A model generated the notes under the pieces. It searched no databases, was not told where the DNA came from, and was given only the letters and a program-made list of their open reading frames with translations. This document shows, piece by piece, positions 13,533 through 13,736 of a DNA stretch of 13,736 nucleotides; the stretch's first letter is position 1; the number at the start of each line of letters is the position of its first letter. The stretch comes from an uncultured Clostridia bacterium. Lineage in GTDB: Bacteria; Bacillota; Clostridia; TANB77; CAG-508. The translations under genes were made by a program, and so were the position numbers. The DNA lies in contig CAKPPO010000024.1 of NCBI GenBank assembly GCA_934177725.1, forward strand, positions 1 through 13,736, read 5' to 3'.

Positions 13533-13688
13533 TTATTGCTTTTTGTTTAATTTATCTATTTCAGTTGCAAATGTAGGACTAATTAAGCATAAGCAAATTA
13601 GACATGTGCTTACATCAATTAATCCAAAGACACTTAATAAAATAGAAGCGACAAAAAGGAACAAACTTAATATTAGTTTACAATTCAT
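13533..13688 (-). CDS. 51-residue predicted membrane protein, family unknown
   Basis: The frame encodes a 51-residue protein starting MNCKLILSLFLFVASILLSV with two hydrophobic segments (about 4-24 and 28-42) and a charged tail (EIDKLNKKQ). Three Cys (29, 32, 34) lie in the second segment as TCLICLC, besides Cys3. A strong ribosome site GGAGG (complement of 13695-13699) sits 6 bases before the ATG, a TATAAT lies upstream, and a hairpin follows the stop, so the unit looks like a real gene. The hydrophobic start could also be a signal peptide (SPTFA at 37-41). I do not recognise a family. Confidence 0.6.
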   Translation of the reverse strand: MNCKLILSLFLFVASILLSVFGLIDVSTCLICLCLISPTFATEIDKLNKKQ

Positions 13689-13729
13689 AAACTACCTCCA
13701 TAATGAAATGACTTTATTGCAACGAGATT

Positions 13730-13735
13730 ATTATA
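13730..13735 (-). promoter_or_regulatory. -10 box of the small membrane-protein gene
   Basis: TATAAT on the minus strand lies about 40 bases upstream of the start codon. The matching -35 would fall outside the window, so the call rests on the -10 and spacing only. Confidence 0.4.
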
Positions 13736-13736
13736 C

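Overview
The window is low-GC, AT-biased DNA with strong TTGACA/TATAAT-type promoters, AGGAGG-type ribosome sites and a ChW-repeat secreted protein. This points to a member of Clostridia (Bacillota), plausibly an uncultured gut lineage. The family-level assignment is inference; no rRNA or marker is present beyond mutL.

Layout. Positions 1-240 hold the end of an upstream transcription unit (hairpins) and the first copy of a structured element (E1, 79-180). A clear promoter then drives a 1345-residue secreted modular protein (307-4344): six ChW repeats, one DUF5011-like domain, three Big_3-like Ig domains and a tandemly duplicated C-terminal module of about 360 residues. It ends at a strong terminator, followed at once by a second copy of the structured element (E2, 4386-4488). 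Next is a heavy-metal operon on the + strand: a CadC/CzrA-type ArsR repressor with its operator between -35 and -10, a free-standing 73-residue HMA metallochaperone, and a CadA/ZntA-like P1B ATPase without its own HMA domain. Together these should sense, deliver and export Zn(II)/Cd(II)/Pb(II).

A 296-bp fold-back repeat (MITE-like, element A) exactly fills the gap between the ATPase and a convergent tetR gene. The TetR-family gene is divergent from an ABC ATPase/FtsX-type permease pair. The 164-bp divergent region holds two back-to-back promoters and two copies of an 18-bp palindrome that are good TetR operator candidates. A second, shorter relative of the fold-back repeat (element B, 38-bp arms) separates the ABC operon from mutL, which encodes an endonuclease-type MutL. 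The window closes with a convergent 51-codon gene for a small membrane protein.

The most interesting non-coding signal is the E1/E2 pair: two roughly 100-nt elements flanking the surface-protein gene. They share a nearly invariant 18-nt linker and a fixed-length 57-nt 3' segment whose hairpin shows compensatory base changes, which suggests a structured RNA (or ssDNA) motif I cannot assign to a known class. Other points of interest are the full-length fold-back architecture of element A, the layered internal duplications of the surface protein, and the twin TetR operators.
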